From positions 1 through 39,283 of the forward strand of contig NZ_JAAHGH010000073.1 in the NCBI RefSeq assembly GCF_010672525.1: 39,283 bases of DNA, given 5' to 3'. Numbering within the stretch: position 1 is the stretch's first letter; every line of letters begins with the position of its first letter. Shown in pieces: positions 26,609-35,295 of this stretch. The notes below the pieces were generated by a model, which saw nothing but the letters and a program-made list of their open reading frames with translations, ran no database searches and was not told the origin of the DNA. This DNA is from Okeania sp. SIO2B3 (lineage in GTDB: Bacteria; Cyanobacteriota; Cyanobacteriia; Cyanobacteriales; Microcoleaceae). A program made the position numbers and the translations under genes.

Positions 26609-27420
26609 CGGTAAATTCTCAAGCTGTAAAAGACTCAAAACTAAGAATTGGAAATTAAATAGATTTCGGCAAACTTTCTAGTTGAAGTGATTTTTCAGAG
26701 AGGGTGAAATTTTGTCTATCTACTTACTCAAAGGCAGAATCAAAATCGGCAAATTCTCAAACTGTCAAATACTCAAAACTCGGAATTGAGAAGATTTCGG
26801 CAAACTTTCTAGCAGAAGTGATTTTTTAGAGAGGGTGAAATTTTCTCTATCTACTTACCCAAAGGCAGAATCAAAATCGGCAAATTCTCAAACTGTCAAA
26901 TACTCAAAACTCGGAATTGAGAATTATCAAGATTTATGTCAACTTTCTAGCTGAAGTAATTTTTTAGAGAGAGTGAAATTTTTCTTATCTACTTACTTCA
27001 AAGAAAGAATCAAAATCGCCAAATTATCAAACTGTAAAATACTCAAAACTCCAAATTGGGAATTGAGAAAATTTCGGCAAACTTTCTAGCTGAGGTTATT
27101 TTCCAGAGAGGGTGAAATTTTGCCTATCCACTTACTCAAAGGCAGAATGAAAATCGGCAAATTCTCAAACTGTAAAATACTCAAAACTCCAAATTGGGAA
27201 TTGAGAAAATTTCGGCAAACTTTCTAGCTGAGGTTATTTTCCAGAGAGGGTGAAATTTTGCCTATCCACTTACTCAAAGGCAGAATGAAAATCGGCAAAT
27301 TCTCAACTTGTCAAATTCTCAATTCTCAGTTCTGAGTTTTGAGAATATTTCGGCAAACTTTCTAGCTGAAGTGATTTTTAATAGAATGCTTTATTTTGCT
27401 TATCTATCTAGTTAAAGGCA
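26609..27420. repeat. Tandem array of a ~138-bp unit, six copies
   Basis: The landmark CGGCAAATTCTCAA (or a variant) recurs at 26609, 26747, 26878, 27017, 27155 and 27293, giving spacings of 138, 131, 139, 138 and 138. Each unit also has CGGCAAACTTTCTAGC, AGAGAGGGTGAAATTTT and CTTACTCAAAGGCAGAAT. Copies 4 and 5 are nearly identical. All frames contain stops. The array lies between rfbC and the 373-residue gene. Confidence 0.93.
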
Positions 27421-27520
27421 AAATAAAAAGAGTAAAATTATGAATATGAATCTGGCATATTTTGTAAAGCAAAAGAGTTCTATTATATTTGGTTGTATGG
27501 CTTAATTTGAGGTAATTATT

Positions 27521-28642
27521 ATGCTAGATCCAATTAGTGTGAGCGTGATTTTCAATCTGATCAATCTGATCGATCAAGATGACAAAGGTAACAATGACAC
27601 TTTCTGTTCTTCCTTAAATAAGGATGACATATTTAGAGATATTTTAACGACTGACCAAAATATAAAGAATGATTCGTCAAAACTACTGAAGGGAATTTTC
27701 TTATATACAGATGTAGACAAAGAGATAGTTAATTATACAAGAGATAACTTTCAGGAATTTTACAAATTAACTGGAGACTGGAGTAAAATATACATCTTAG
27801 AAAAACCTCAACCTAACCTTGACTCACTCAGAAAATATTGGAAGTCAATTCTTTATTCAGAGTTGTATAAAAAATTTTCTTTAAGTAGATGGTTATTTGA
27901 AACTAAACCATTTAATAGAAACGAATCTTACGATATAGCTAGACAACTAGATATCCTTCCCGAACAATTACCTTGTTTAGTCTTATTACCACCCTTAACG
28001 GAAATATCTGGTCTAGAAAAACTGATAATACCTATTCAAGAAGTATCAGGTAATTATTTTAGAAAAATATTTTCGACTTTAGAACAAATAGTTAAACAAA
28101 CAGAGGAGAACAATAAATATGAAGCCATAAAAATCAGATTTAGCGACCTAATAGAATACTTAGATAAAAATTCCGAAAAAATAGTTCAACAAAAAACTAC
28201 CGAATATCAGATAAACGGCACTAATATTTTTGTTAATAGTCAATTAAGGAGATTTAATATGACTGAAAAAAGTAACGATATTAAAATTGCTGGAGGAAGT
28301 TACATCAATAGTGTTGTTGGAGGAGAAGGAAAAATAGAAACGTCTAATATTAACCAGAATAACTATTTAACCACCGAACAAAAACAAACATTAGCAGAAG
28401 CAGCAAAAGAAATTCAACAATTATTAGAACAACTATCTAAAACAGACTATTCCTCAAATCCCACCAATAACTTAGAAATTGCTAACCAAGCAGTTCAAGA
28501 AATAGAAAAAAATCCCTCCCTGAAATCTCGAATAATTACAGCATTAAAAGCAGGAGGACAAGAAACATTCAAAGAATTAATAGACCATCCAGCAGTTAAT
28601 ATATTAATGGCTTCAATTGAAGGTTGGAGTAGTGCCAAATAG
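27521..28642 (+). CDS. Unrecognised 373-residue protein with a cyanobacterial C-terminal module
   Basis: No enzyme family is recognised. Residues 1-235 are a mixed alpha/beta region (LKGIFLYTDVDKEI near 64; LPCLVLLPPLTEI near 151) and a charged helix. Residues 247-373 form a separate module: a beta stretch NDIKIAGGSYINSVVGG, then LTTEQKQTLAEAAKEIQQLL, and a tail SRIITALKAGGQETFKELID ending in VNILMASIEGW. I recall similar modules from cyanobacterial proteins linked to NTPase or conflict systems, but that link is weak. M247 has its own AAGGAG box, so the module may also be made alone. ATG 27521 follows a GAGG box by 8 nt. The stop is 41 bp before rfbD, so the two are probably cotranscribed. 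Function unknown. Confidence 0.75.
   Translation: MLDPISVSVIFNLINLIDQDDKGNNDTFCSSLNKDDIFRDILTTDQNIKNDSSKLLKGIFLYTDVDKEIVNYTRDNFQEFYKLTGDWSKIYILEKPQPNLDSLRKYWKSILYSELYKKFSLSRWLFETKPFNRNESYDIARQLDILPEQLPCLVLLPPLTEISGLEKLIIPIQEVSGNYFRKIFSTLEQIVKQTEENNKYEAIKIRFSDLIEYLDKNSEKIVQQKTTEYQINGTNIFVNSQLRRFNMTEKSNDIKIAGGSYINSVVGGEGKIETSNINQNNYLTTEQKQTLAEAAKEIQQLLEQLSKTDYSSNPTNNLEIANQAVQEIEKNPSLKSRIITALKAGGQETFKELIDHPAVNILMASIEGWSSAK
28246..28261 (+). promoter_or_regulatory. Internal ribosome-binding site and ATG within the 373-residue gene
   Basis: AAGGAG at 28246-28251 is followed 7 nt later by an in-frame ATG (28259-28261, residue 247), at the boundary of the C-terminal module. It would give a 127-residue product. 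Its fit to consensus is better than that of most annotated starts in this window. Confidence 0.55.
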
Positions 28643-28683
28643 AAAAACAAAAATTAAATCAAAATATTATTGGAAAATCACAA

Positions 28684-29559
28684 ATGAAAATCTTATTAAC
28701 AGGCATTAACGGACAACTTGGCCACCAACTACAACCCCTCCTGACAAATATTGGGGAAGTAACCGCAGTGGGGCGAGAAAACTTAGACCTGGCAGACTCC
28801 AATGCCATCTCTCAAATAATTAGCCAAGTTAAACCAGAAATTATTGTCAATGCTGCTGCTTATACCGCAGTTGACAAATCTGAAAATGAACCAGAATTAG
28901 CCCATGCAGTAAATAGTATTGCCCCAGGAATTATGGCAACCGAAGCCAAAAAATTGGGGGCAACCTTAATCCACATTTCCACGGACTACGTTTTTGATGG
29001 GAGTCAAAGTAGACCCTACACAGAAACTGACCCTACCAACCCCCTCGGTATCTACGGCAAATCTAAATTAGCCGGAGAAAAGGCAATTCGGGAAACAGAA
29101 GCTAACCATATTATTATTAGAACAGCTTGGGTTTACGGGGTTTATGGTAAAGGTAACTTTGTCAAAACCATGTTGCGGGTAGGTAAAGATAGGGAAGAAT
29201 TGAGAGTAGTTTACGACCAGGTAGGTTGTCCAACTTGGACCGGAGACTTAGCAGAAGCGATCGCTCAAATTATTCCTCATCTTAATTCAGAAACCTATGG
29301 AACTTATCACTATACAAATAGTGGAGCTATTAGTTGGTACGATTTTGCCATGACTATTTTTGAGGAAGCAAAACAACTGGGTTTTCCTTTGGAGGTTAAA
29401 CAGGTAATTCCTATTACTACTGCCGAATATCCAACTCCAGCAAAACGACCTGCTTTTTCAGTTTTGAATAGTGGCAAAATTTCCCAAATTTTGGGAAAAT
29501 ATTCTCCATATTGGCGGGATGGTTTGAGGCAAATGTTGAAGCAGTTGGCTACTATGTGA
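28684..29559 (+). CDS. rfbD: dTDP-4-dehydrorhamnose reductase
   Basis: A 291-residue extended short-chain dehydrogenase (RmlD) that makes dTDP-L-rhamnose with NAD(P)H. It has the dinucleotide motif TGINGQLG (6-13), LDLAD (35-39), NAAAYTAVDKSE (56-67), STDYVFDG (99-106) and the catalytic YGKSK (Y124, K128). Length is normal and the gene intact. It begins 41 bp after the 373-residue gene and has no obvious Shine-Dalgarno of its own. Together with rfbC it points to rhamnose in the glycan made here. Confidence 0.97.
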   Translation: MKILLTGINGQLGHQLQPLLTNIGEVTAVGRENLDLADSNAISQIISQVKPEIIVNAAAYTAVDKSENEPELAHAVNSIAPGIMATEAKKLGATLIHISTDYVFDGSQSRPYTETDPTNPLGIYGKSKLAGEKAIRETEANHIIIRTAWVYGVYGKGNFVKTMLRVGKDREELRVVYDQVGCPTWTGDLAEAIAQIIPHLNSETYGTYHYTNSGAISWYDFAMTIFEEAKQLGFPLEVKQVIPITTAEYPTPAKRPAFSVLNSGKISQILGKYSPYWRDGLRQMLKQLATM

Positions 29560-30356
29560 GTAATTAGTATTCAGCTTTTTTTTGACCTGAATTTTACTGA
29601 ATAATTAAAATTTAAAGCTTCTACACATTGAGGATAAAAAATCAAAAAAATCCTTTTATAGCTGGAAACAGTAGGAAAAACATTTCCCTGTCTAAAGATC
29701 GCGAATGGTATAAGTCAAATACCTATCTGTCTATTGCTATAGTTAACCCTCTTTTTTAAGGATAGATAATTATCTATTATACCAATTCCCATGCATTATT
29801 GCTATACTTGGGCAGTACTTCAGTTATTAACTAATCAGCACAAGCAGTTAGCACAATGCATGCTAATTTTAGCATGCCTTACCTGTTAATTATTCTTATG
29901 TTTGCTTCTCCCCCACTCCCCCACTCCCCCACTCCCCTTCTGGGAGGGGTTAGGGGTGGGTCCCCTGCTCAACAAAATGTAGAAAAGTTTTTGAGAAATG
30001 GTATTAGACATAGGCGTGATCATCAAAAATCAAATAAATTATTGCACTCTTATTTATCAATTCTTTCCCTCTACTCTGTAGGGACGTTCCATGCAACTTC
30101 CCTACAACTTACTCCCTCTTTTCTCAGAAAATACTGGAGCTGGAAACAGTAGGAAAAACATTTCTCTGTTTAAATATTATGCTAGGTATAAATCAAATAC
30201 TTATCTGTCTATTGTTATAGTTAACCCTGTTTTTTTAAGGATAGATGATTATCTATTAGACATAGGCGTGATCATCAAAAATAAAATCAATTATCGCACT
30301 CTTACTTATCAATTCTTTCCCCCTACTCTCTCTTTTCTAGAGATATCTATTTATTT
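29560..30356. repeat. Gene-free spacer with a two-part direct duplication
   Basis: Unit X (AGCTGGAAACAGTAGGAAAA to ATTATCTATTA) occurs at about 29660-29778 and 30137-30258. Unit Y (GACATAGGCGTGATCATCAA to CTTTCCCxCTACTCT) occurs at about 30008-30078 and 30262-30330. The order is X, Y, X, Y. Between them are a GCATGCT-AATTTT-AGCATGC hairpin (29858-29877) and an inverted 8-base run of CCCCCACT (29908-29935). Open frames here derive from repeats and show no protein family. Confidence 0.7.
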
Positions 30357-31103
30357 ATGAATAAAACCACAACAACTTCTCCTTGGATCAAAATTTTTCA
30401 ACCTTCTTCTCATCCTAAACTACGTCTATTTTGTTTTCATTCTTCTGCATCTGGTGCTTCCTTATTTCGCCTCTGGGGAAAACATTTGCCATCTAATATT
30501 GAGGTTTGTGCCATACAATTACCAGGAAGAGAAACTCGGATAAAAGAAACTTTAATTACTAAATGGGATGACCTACTTTCTTCCCTAACTAAAGATTTGC
30601 AACCCTTTCTCACAGAATATCCCTTTGTGTTTTTCGGTCATAGTCTTGGTGGGTTAATTTGTTTTGAAGTTGCCCGTAAATTACGAGCAAAAAAATTACC
30701 GACCCCTAAATATATGTTTATTTCCGGTCGTCGCGCTCCTCACATTCCTATTGATAACCAACTTCATCAAGCATCTAATCAGACTTTAATTTCGACTTTG
30801 CGTGAATACGGTGGTACCCCTGAAGCAGTCTTGGAAAACCAAGACCTGATGGAATTATTTTTACCTATTTTACGAGCAGACTTTACTCTTAATGAGAAAT
30901 ATATTTATTCTCTTGAAGCACCTTTTGAATTTCCTATTGTTGCTTTTAGAGGTATAAATGACACAGCAGTAAATTTACAACAATTGTCTGAATGGGAAAA
31001 GCATACTGTTGGTAATTTTGCTTTACATGAATTTCCAGGCGGTCATATGTTTTTCCTACAACAACCAGAGACTTTAATTGAGGCAATTTTAAAATTTATG
31101 TGA
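30357..31103 (+). CDS. Type II thioesterase (alpha/beta hydrolase, GrsT-like)
   Basis: A 248-residue thioesterase of the kind that clears mis-primed acyl carriers in nonribosomal peptide or polyketide synthesis. The opening LRLFCFHSSASGASLFRLW (22-40) matches the family's FCFPYAGG-x-S plan, although the usual PYAGG is altered to HSSASG. The nucleophile elbow is GHSLGG (S96). LPGRETRI (55-62), LRADFTLNEKY (172-182), D202 and H230 (PGGHMFFL) complete the expected signature. No carrier protein, NRPS or PKS gene lies in this window, so it is an orphan here; it may serve a distant cluster or an unknown acyl transfer in the glycan pathway. Confidence 0.9.
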   Translation: MNKTTTTSPWIKIFQPSSHPKLRLFCFHSSASGASLFRLWGKHLPSNIEVCAIQLPGRETRIKETLITKWDDLLSSLTKDLQPFLTEYPFVFFGHSLGGLICFEVARKLRAKKLPTPKYMFISGRRAPHIPIDNQLHQASNQTLISTLREYGGTPEAVLENQDLMELFLPILRADFTLNEKYIYSLEAPFEFPIVAFRGINDTAVNLQQLSEWEKHTVGNFALHEFPGGHMFFLQQPETLIEAILKFM

Positions 31104-31311
31104 GGTCATTTCAGCGAAATGTTATCAGTGTCTCCAGCTTAAACAGAAGGCTTGAAATGCGGAATTTTCTTTTCTCTTGGTCGATTGGATATGGCAGGTT
31201 TCGGAGCCATCCCACCCAACGGGTGCGCTCCGAAGATAGAACTCCGTTCCGCTGTCGCGAACGACCACTTTTTATTTCCTTAAAAGGGAAGCTTGAAACC
31301 TTATTTCTTAT
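31102..31311 (+). repeat. Dispersed palindromic repeat, family 1, copy 2
   Basis: Starts at the thioesterase stop with AGGTCATTTCAG, shared with copy 3. The core CGGAGC..CCCACCC-AAC-GGGTG..GCTCCG forms a nested hairpin, and AAGATAGAACTCCGTTCCGC is identical in copy 3. It ends near CCTTAAAAGGGAAGCTTGAAA. Open frames crossing it are not genes. Confidence 0.78.
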
Positions 31312-31695
31312 GTAAGCATTTCCTGCAGAATGCTGCGCAAACAGCCATCAACTATTAGCTATTAATTTATTGCCTTTAGCTCGGAAATTAGTATTGATAT
31401 ATTTAAGTAAAATTAAAAGTATTGGAAAAAAAACTGACCTTGACCTGAGAGTGTATATTTATTTGAAACAGCTAATAGTTGAGCGCGAGCTAGTGTCGCT
31501 ACGTGGAAGTTAAAAGCGAGTGCGTAATTGGCGAGGTTTCCTACACGGCGCCTACTGTGCGGAAGTAATTCCGCACACAGCCCCTCCAGAATGTAAGACG
31601 CATATCTGACAGTCAATCATTTTTGATTTGTAATTGTTTTAGGATTTTGTAACTGGTCAGTTATTTCCGCCATCCTGCACTAGATGAATGCTTAC
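31312..31695. mobile_element. Possible composite element bounded by GTAAGCATT inverted ends
   Basis: GTAAGCATT at 31312 faces AATGCTTAC at 31687-31695. Inside are the inverted copy of the 6303-6440 repeat (31361-31493) and a strong hairpin TGTGCGGAA-GTAA-TTCCGCACA (31556-31577). The same 9-bp termini bound 38663-38837 and a 26-bp palindrome at about 36631-36656. No coding content. Confidence 0.5.
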
Positions 31696-31925
31696 CTTTT
31701 ATACAAATTTGATAAATGTTTTTTACAAATGATTAGTATCAGCAAGGAAGACAGAAGAAGGAAGACCAAAGTTGGAGTAAATATTGAAAAAAAAAGGGAA
31801 AAATGATAGAGATACCTGTCTTAAATAAATTGAAGCAGCTCTTTTTAAGCATCCATCTTTTTGTAGCATTCTTTTTTCAAAGTGGTATTATATATCGCTT
31901 TTTCAAATGAGATGTGAAACAAAAG

Positions 31926-32056
31926 TTATACCAAATTGAAATGAAGCTGCATAGAATAATATTTAAAGCATAATTTACCATAGGTAAGCGTAGATAAATA
32001 TAGATCGATTTAATGAATTTCATCATTCTATGCAACCTCATATCAAACTGGTATTA
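31926..32056. mobile_element. 131-bp MITE-like element
   Basis: The left end TTATACCAAATTGAAATGAA, followed by GCTGCATAGAAT, is an imperfect reverse complement of the right end (ATTCTATGCA..CCTCATATCAAACTGGTAT) over about 30 bp. The core is A+T-rich and noncoding. The stretch 31696-31925 before it shows only A+T-rich DNA without a gene. Confidence 0.65.
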
Positions 32057-32109
32057 GTTATTTACTAACAGTAAAAAATCCTGCAAACCTTCTTACGGAA
32101 AAATCGTAG

Positions 32110-32353
32110 TCTAAAGTCTCCCCTTTTAAGGGGATAAAAAGCGGTCGTTTGCTTTTGCTTCGCAAAACTGGCGTAACGCAACGCTGACGCGAAACGCGAC
32201 AGCGGAACGGAGTTCTATCTTCGGAGCGCACCCGTTGGGTGGGATGGCTCCGAAACCTGCGCTGTCCGACCATCGACCAAGAGAAAAGAGAATTCCGTAT
32301 TTTCTTGCCTCCTTATTGCAGAGGTACTGAGAACTGATAACTGAAATGACCTG
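32110..32353 (-). repeat. Dispersed palindromic repeat, family 1, copy 3
   Basis: Read on the minus strand it matches copy 2, including AGGTCATTTCAG, TTTCTCTTGGTCGATGG and the CGGAGC/GCTCCG nested hairpin. It carries an extra GC-rich insert (CGCGTTTCGCGTCAGCG) and a TTTTGC-GAA-GCAAAA palindrome. Copies 2 and 3 face each other about 800 bp apart. The remaining 215 bp before the next gene hold nothing I recognise. Confidence 0.78.
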
Positions 32354-32568
32354 TTGCCTAAAAGAAACCAATTTTTTACGCAACTAAAATGAAATTACTA
32401 CAGTCATTTCAGTTTAGTTTGAGACAAGGGTTTTTTGCCTTGAAAAACTTTCAGCGGAAAAAGTATTTCATTTTTATTTGAAGTTACTATAAGTAGCCCA
32501 GTAAAGATTAACCTATTTCAAATTAATCTGTACATCCGTGCCAAAATTCGTATCTTGTCTTCCGATTT

Positions 32569-34314
32569 ATGTTAGTCAAAAAAAAGTCAGAACTTACTTT
32601 TCTCATTATCGCCACCATAACAATTTTACTCCCTGCCTTCTATATACTTTTTATGATATCTAAAGCAGGGGAATTGCTAAATTTTGACTATTGGTGGATG
32701 ATTCAAAATATCTATTCTATAGATGGATTTTCCACGAATATTTTTGACTGGATGTTTCGGGCAAACGAACACTTTGTCTTAATTCCTGCCATAATTTATG
32801 CTCTAAATATTGTTGTTACTAAAGGTTCCAATATTGGGTTATGTCTAGCTACATTTTTCCTGGCTTGTATTCAGGGAATTTTATTAACGACATTAGTACC
32901 TAATACCCTGAAAAAATATCGGACGATACTTTTATTATTAATTCTATTTATCTCCATTTTTAACTTTACTCCTGCTGCTGCTCATAATTGGATGCGCGGA
33001 TATAGTGGCGTACATTGGGTAATTGCTAATTTATTTGTTATTGCCTCAATTTTTTGTGTAAATAAATTGGTAGAATCTCCACAAAATAAATGGCTAATTG
33101 CCAGTATCAGTTTGGGAATTTTAGGATGTATTAGTTATAGTACAGCTTTGGGTATTTGGCCGATATTATCTGCCGTTGCTATTTTATTTAAACTGCCGAA
33201 AAGATTTACTATCTCTTATATTATTTTTTCAATTTTAGTAATAGGAATTTATTTCCTCACTTACACAACGCCCTCTCATCATCCCTCTTTGTCTAAACTA
33301 AATATAATTAATATAATTGCCTATATTCCTGTTTATCTAGGAGCAATTTTTACTCATAATATCCCCGTAGCTTCAACAATAGGTTGGTTCGGATTAATTT
33401 TGACAGGAATATTTTTTACTTATTGGTTATTTTCATCTTATCCTCAAGACTGGTTACCCTGGTTATCAATAATAACTTATACTTTAGGCACTGCTTTAAT
33501 GGCAGCAGTTAGTCGTTCTGGATTTGGAGTCGAACAAGCGATCGCTTCTCGTTATGCTACTCTACCTTCTCTATTTTGGTTAAGTCTAATTATCTTAATT
33601 TTTTTATTGCTCCAACAACAGCAACCTACTCTCAAAAAACAGTGGTATTTTGTTATGCCATTAGTGGCAGTTTTGACGATTTTAACTATATTAATGTATC
33701 GAGTAGGTACGGAAACTTTTAGAGAAATTGCTCATCGCGCAACTTATCAACCTTTAGTAGGATTATCCTTACAAATTGGCATTTCCGACCCGGTTTTAAT
33801 TAAAGAAAAAGTAGGCAACCGACCTGCTGCTTTTTTAGGTTTAGTAGATGCTTTAAAAGCTGATGGTCTAGTACCTTTTAATCGAAATATAAAAAAGGAT
33901 AATTTTTGTGCAAATTTGGATGAAAAAATTAACTCAGATTTATTAACGGCAAAACCACCAGAAAATTTACAGGGATATTTTGACACTGTGACTGAATTTT
34001 CTTCTACTACAGCTAGAGTAAATGGATGGGTAAGTCAAGTTCAAAGTCAAAATTTAGAAGTCAAAAGTAAAGAGAATGTTCAGATTAAATGTATTGCTAT
34101 TCTGAATCAAGAAAATGTAGTTAAAGGTTTTGGGATGTCAGGTTTTCCTCGTGCTGATGTGGCAGAATTATTAGGAGCTGAATATGAATTATCTGGCTGG
34201 AAAGGATATATTCAAGCCTCAACCAACGATGTTTTAAAAGCTTATGTGAAATTGAAAAATCGTCAAGATTGGATAGCTTTAACCAATCAACATAGTTTTG
34301 ATAATTTGAATTGA
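32569..34314 (+). CDS. Multipass membrane protein, paralogue of the 21450 gene, with a C-terminal beta domain
   Basis: A 581-residue inner-membrane protein, probably a GT-C-like or other glycan-pathway protein (inference). About ten hydrophobic helices occupy residues 10-385. In the first loop, NFDYWWMIQN (near 38) and ANEHFVLIPAIIY (near 65) match the placement of VPYWDQW and HGHHRILIPKLI in the 580-residue paralogue. SRSGFGVEQAIASRYATLP (near 315) matches that protein's GRAEYGVENAMISSRYTT. Residues ~465-581 are a soluble domain (RVNGWVSQVQ, GWKGYIQAS, DVLKAYVKL). Pieces of the DNA encoding this last domain are repeated in decayed form up to 35292. No strong Shine-Dalgarno. The next intact gene is a polyprenyl-phosphate GT2. 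Confidence 0.85.
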   Translation: MLVKKKSELTFLIIATITILLPAFYILFMISKAGELLNFDYWWMIQNIYSIDGFSTNIFDWMFRANEHFVLIPAIIYALNIVVTKGSNIGLCLATFFLACIQGILLTTLVPNTLKKYRTILLLLILFISIFNFTPAAAHNWMRGYSGVHWVIANLFVIASIFCVNKLVESPQNKWLIASISLGILGCISYSTALGIWPILSAVAILFKLPKRFTISYIIFSILVIGIYFLTYTTPSHHPSLSKLNIINIIAYIPVYLGAIFTHNIPVASTIGWFGLILTGIFFTYWLFSSYPQDWLPWLSIITYTLGTALMAAVSRSGFGVEQAIASRYATLPSLFWLSLIILIFLLLQQQQPTLKKQWYFVMPLVAVLTILTILMYRVGTETFREIAHRATYQPLVGLSLQIGISDPVLIKEKVGNRPAAFLGLVDALKADGLVPFNRNIKKDNFCANLDEKINSDLLTAKPPENLQGYFDTVTEFSSTTARVNGWVSQVQSQNLEVKSKENVQIKCIAILNQENVVKGFGMSGFPRADVAELLGAEYELSGWKGYIQASTNDVLKAYVKLKNRQDWIALTNQHSFDNLN

Positions 34315-34340
34315 ACCTAGTGCCACTGCGCGGAAGTTAA

Positions 34341-35292
34341 AAGTCAAAAGTTAGAAGTCAAAAGTAAAGAGAATGTTTAGATTAAATGTATTGCTATTCT
34401 GAATCAAGAAAATGTAGTTAAAGGTTTTAGAATCTCAAATTTTCCTCCTGCTGATGTAGCAGAAATACCTCAATTTTGTGATTCTGGGAATTCAATGAAA
34501 TGTCTTGCTATTCTCAATCCACAAAAAATTGTCAAAGGTTTTGAAATGTCAAATTTTCCTCCTGCTGATGTAGCAGAATTATTTGGAATGTCAAATTTTC
34601 CTCCTGCCGATTTAGCAGAATTATTCGGAGCTGAATATGAATTATCTTCCTCGAAAGGGATATATTAAAATCAAAAGTTACCCATTGAAAATTAAAGAAA
34701 ATCAACAAAATATCCAAGGCTCAACCAACAATGTTTTAACAGACTATTTGAAATTAAAAAATCCTCAGTATTTGATAATTTTAACCAATCAACATAATAT
34801 TGAGAACTAGAATTAAACTTAGAATCTTAAATACCTGAATTTTGTGATTCTGGGAATTAAATGAAATGTGCTGCTATTCTCAATCAAGAAAAAACTATCA
34901 AAGGTTTTGGAATATTAGATTTTCCTCCTGTAGATTTAGCAGAATTATGAGGAAATGAATATAAATTATCCGCCTCGAAAGGATATATTCAAGTCAAAAG
35001 TTACTCATTGAAAACTCAAGAAAATCAACAAAATATCCAAGGCTCAACCAACAATGTTTTAGCAGCTTGTGTAAAATTGAAAAACCGTCAAGATTGGATA
35101 GCTTTAACCAACTTTAGATGTGAAATAACTGCCTGAAATTACTGTCTAATCAAAGTTTTAAGCCGATAAAATCTGACTTTTAACTTTTGACTTCCGTGAA
35201 TGGGAAATCCTTTAACAACTTATGTTAAATTAAAAAATTGCCTAGATTCGGTAGCTCTAACCAATCAATATAGTTTTGATAATCAGAATTGA
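34341..35292 (+). pseudogene. Serial decayed duplications of the 3' end of the 32569 gene
   Basis: Four fragments repeat the DNA of that gene's C-terminal domain. About 34352-34463 is nearly identical to 34058-34167. About 34493-34810 and 34858-35118 cover most of the domain, with internal duplications (ATGTCAAATTTTCCTCCTGC occurs twice, near 34545 and 34588), stops and gaps. About 35215-35292 repeats the very end, finishing TTTGATAATCAGAATTGA just as the gene ends TTTGATAATTTGAATTGA. The last TGA lies 3 bp before the next gene's start, so the original gene end was probably there, with extra copies inserted or expanded behind the current stop. Confidence 0.8.
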
Positions 35293-35295
35293 ACC

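Noticed and set aside
29856-30360. Two plus-strand open frames (98 and 89 codons)
   Set aside because: They run through the X/Y duplications and an 8-base repeat; no conserved protein features.
31100-31315. 71-codon open frame, and related frames at 32058-32383 and 39022-39225
   Set aside because: All come from the family-1 palindromic repeat read in various frames.
31413-31616. 67-codon minus-strand open frame
   Set aside because: It lies across the inverted copy of the 6303-6440 repeat and a hairpin; no family features.
34532-34717. Minus-strand 61-codon open frame with internal repeats
   Set aside because: Antisense of the duplicated 3' domain fragments.
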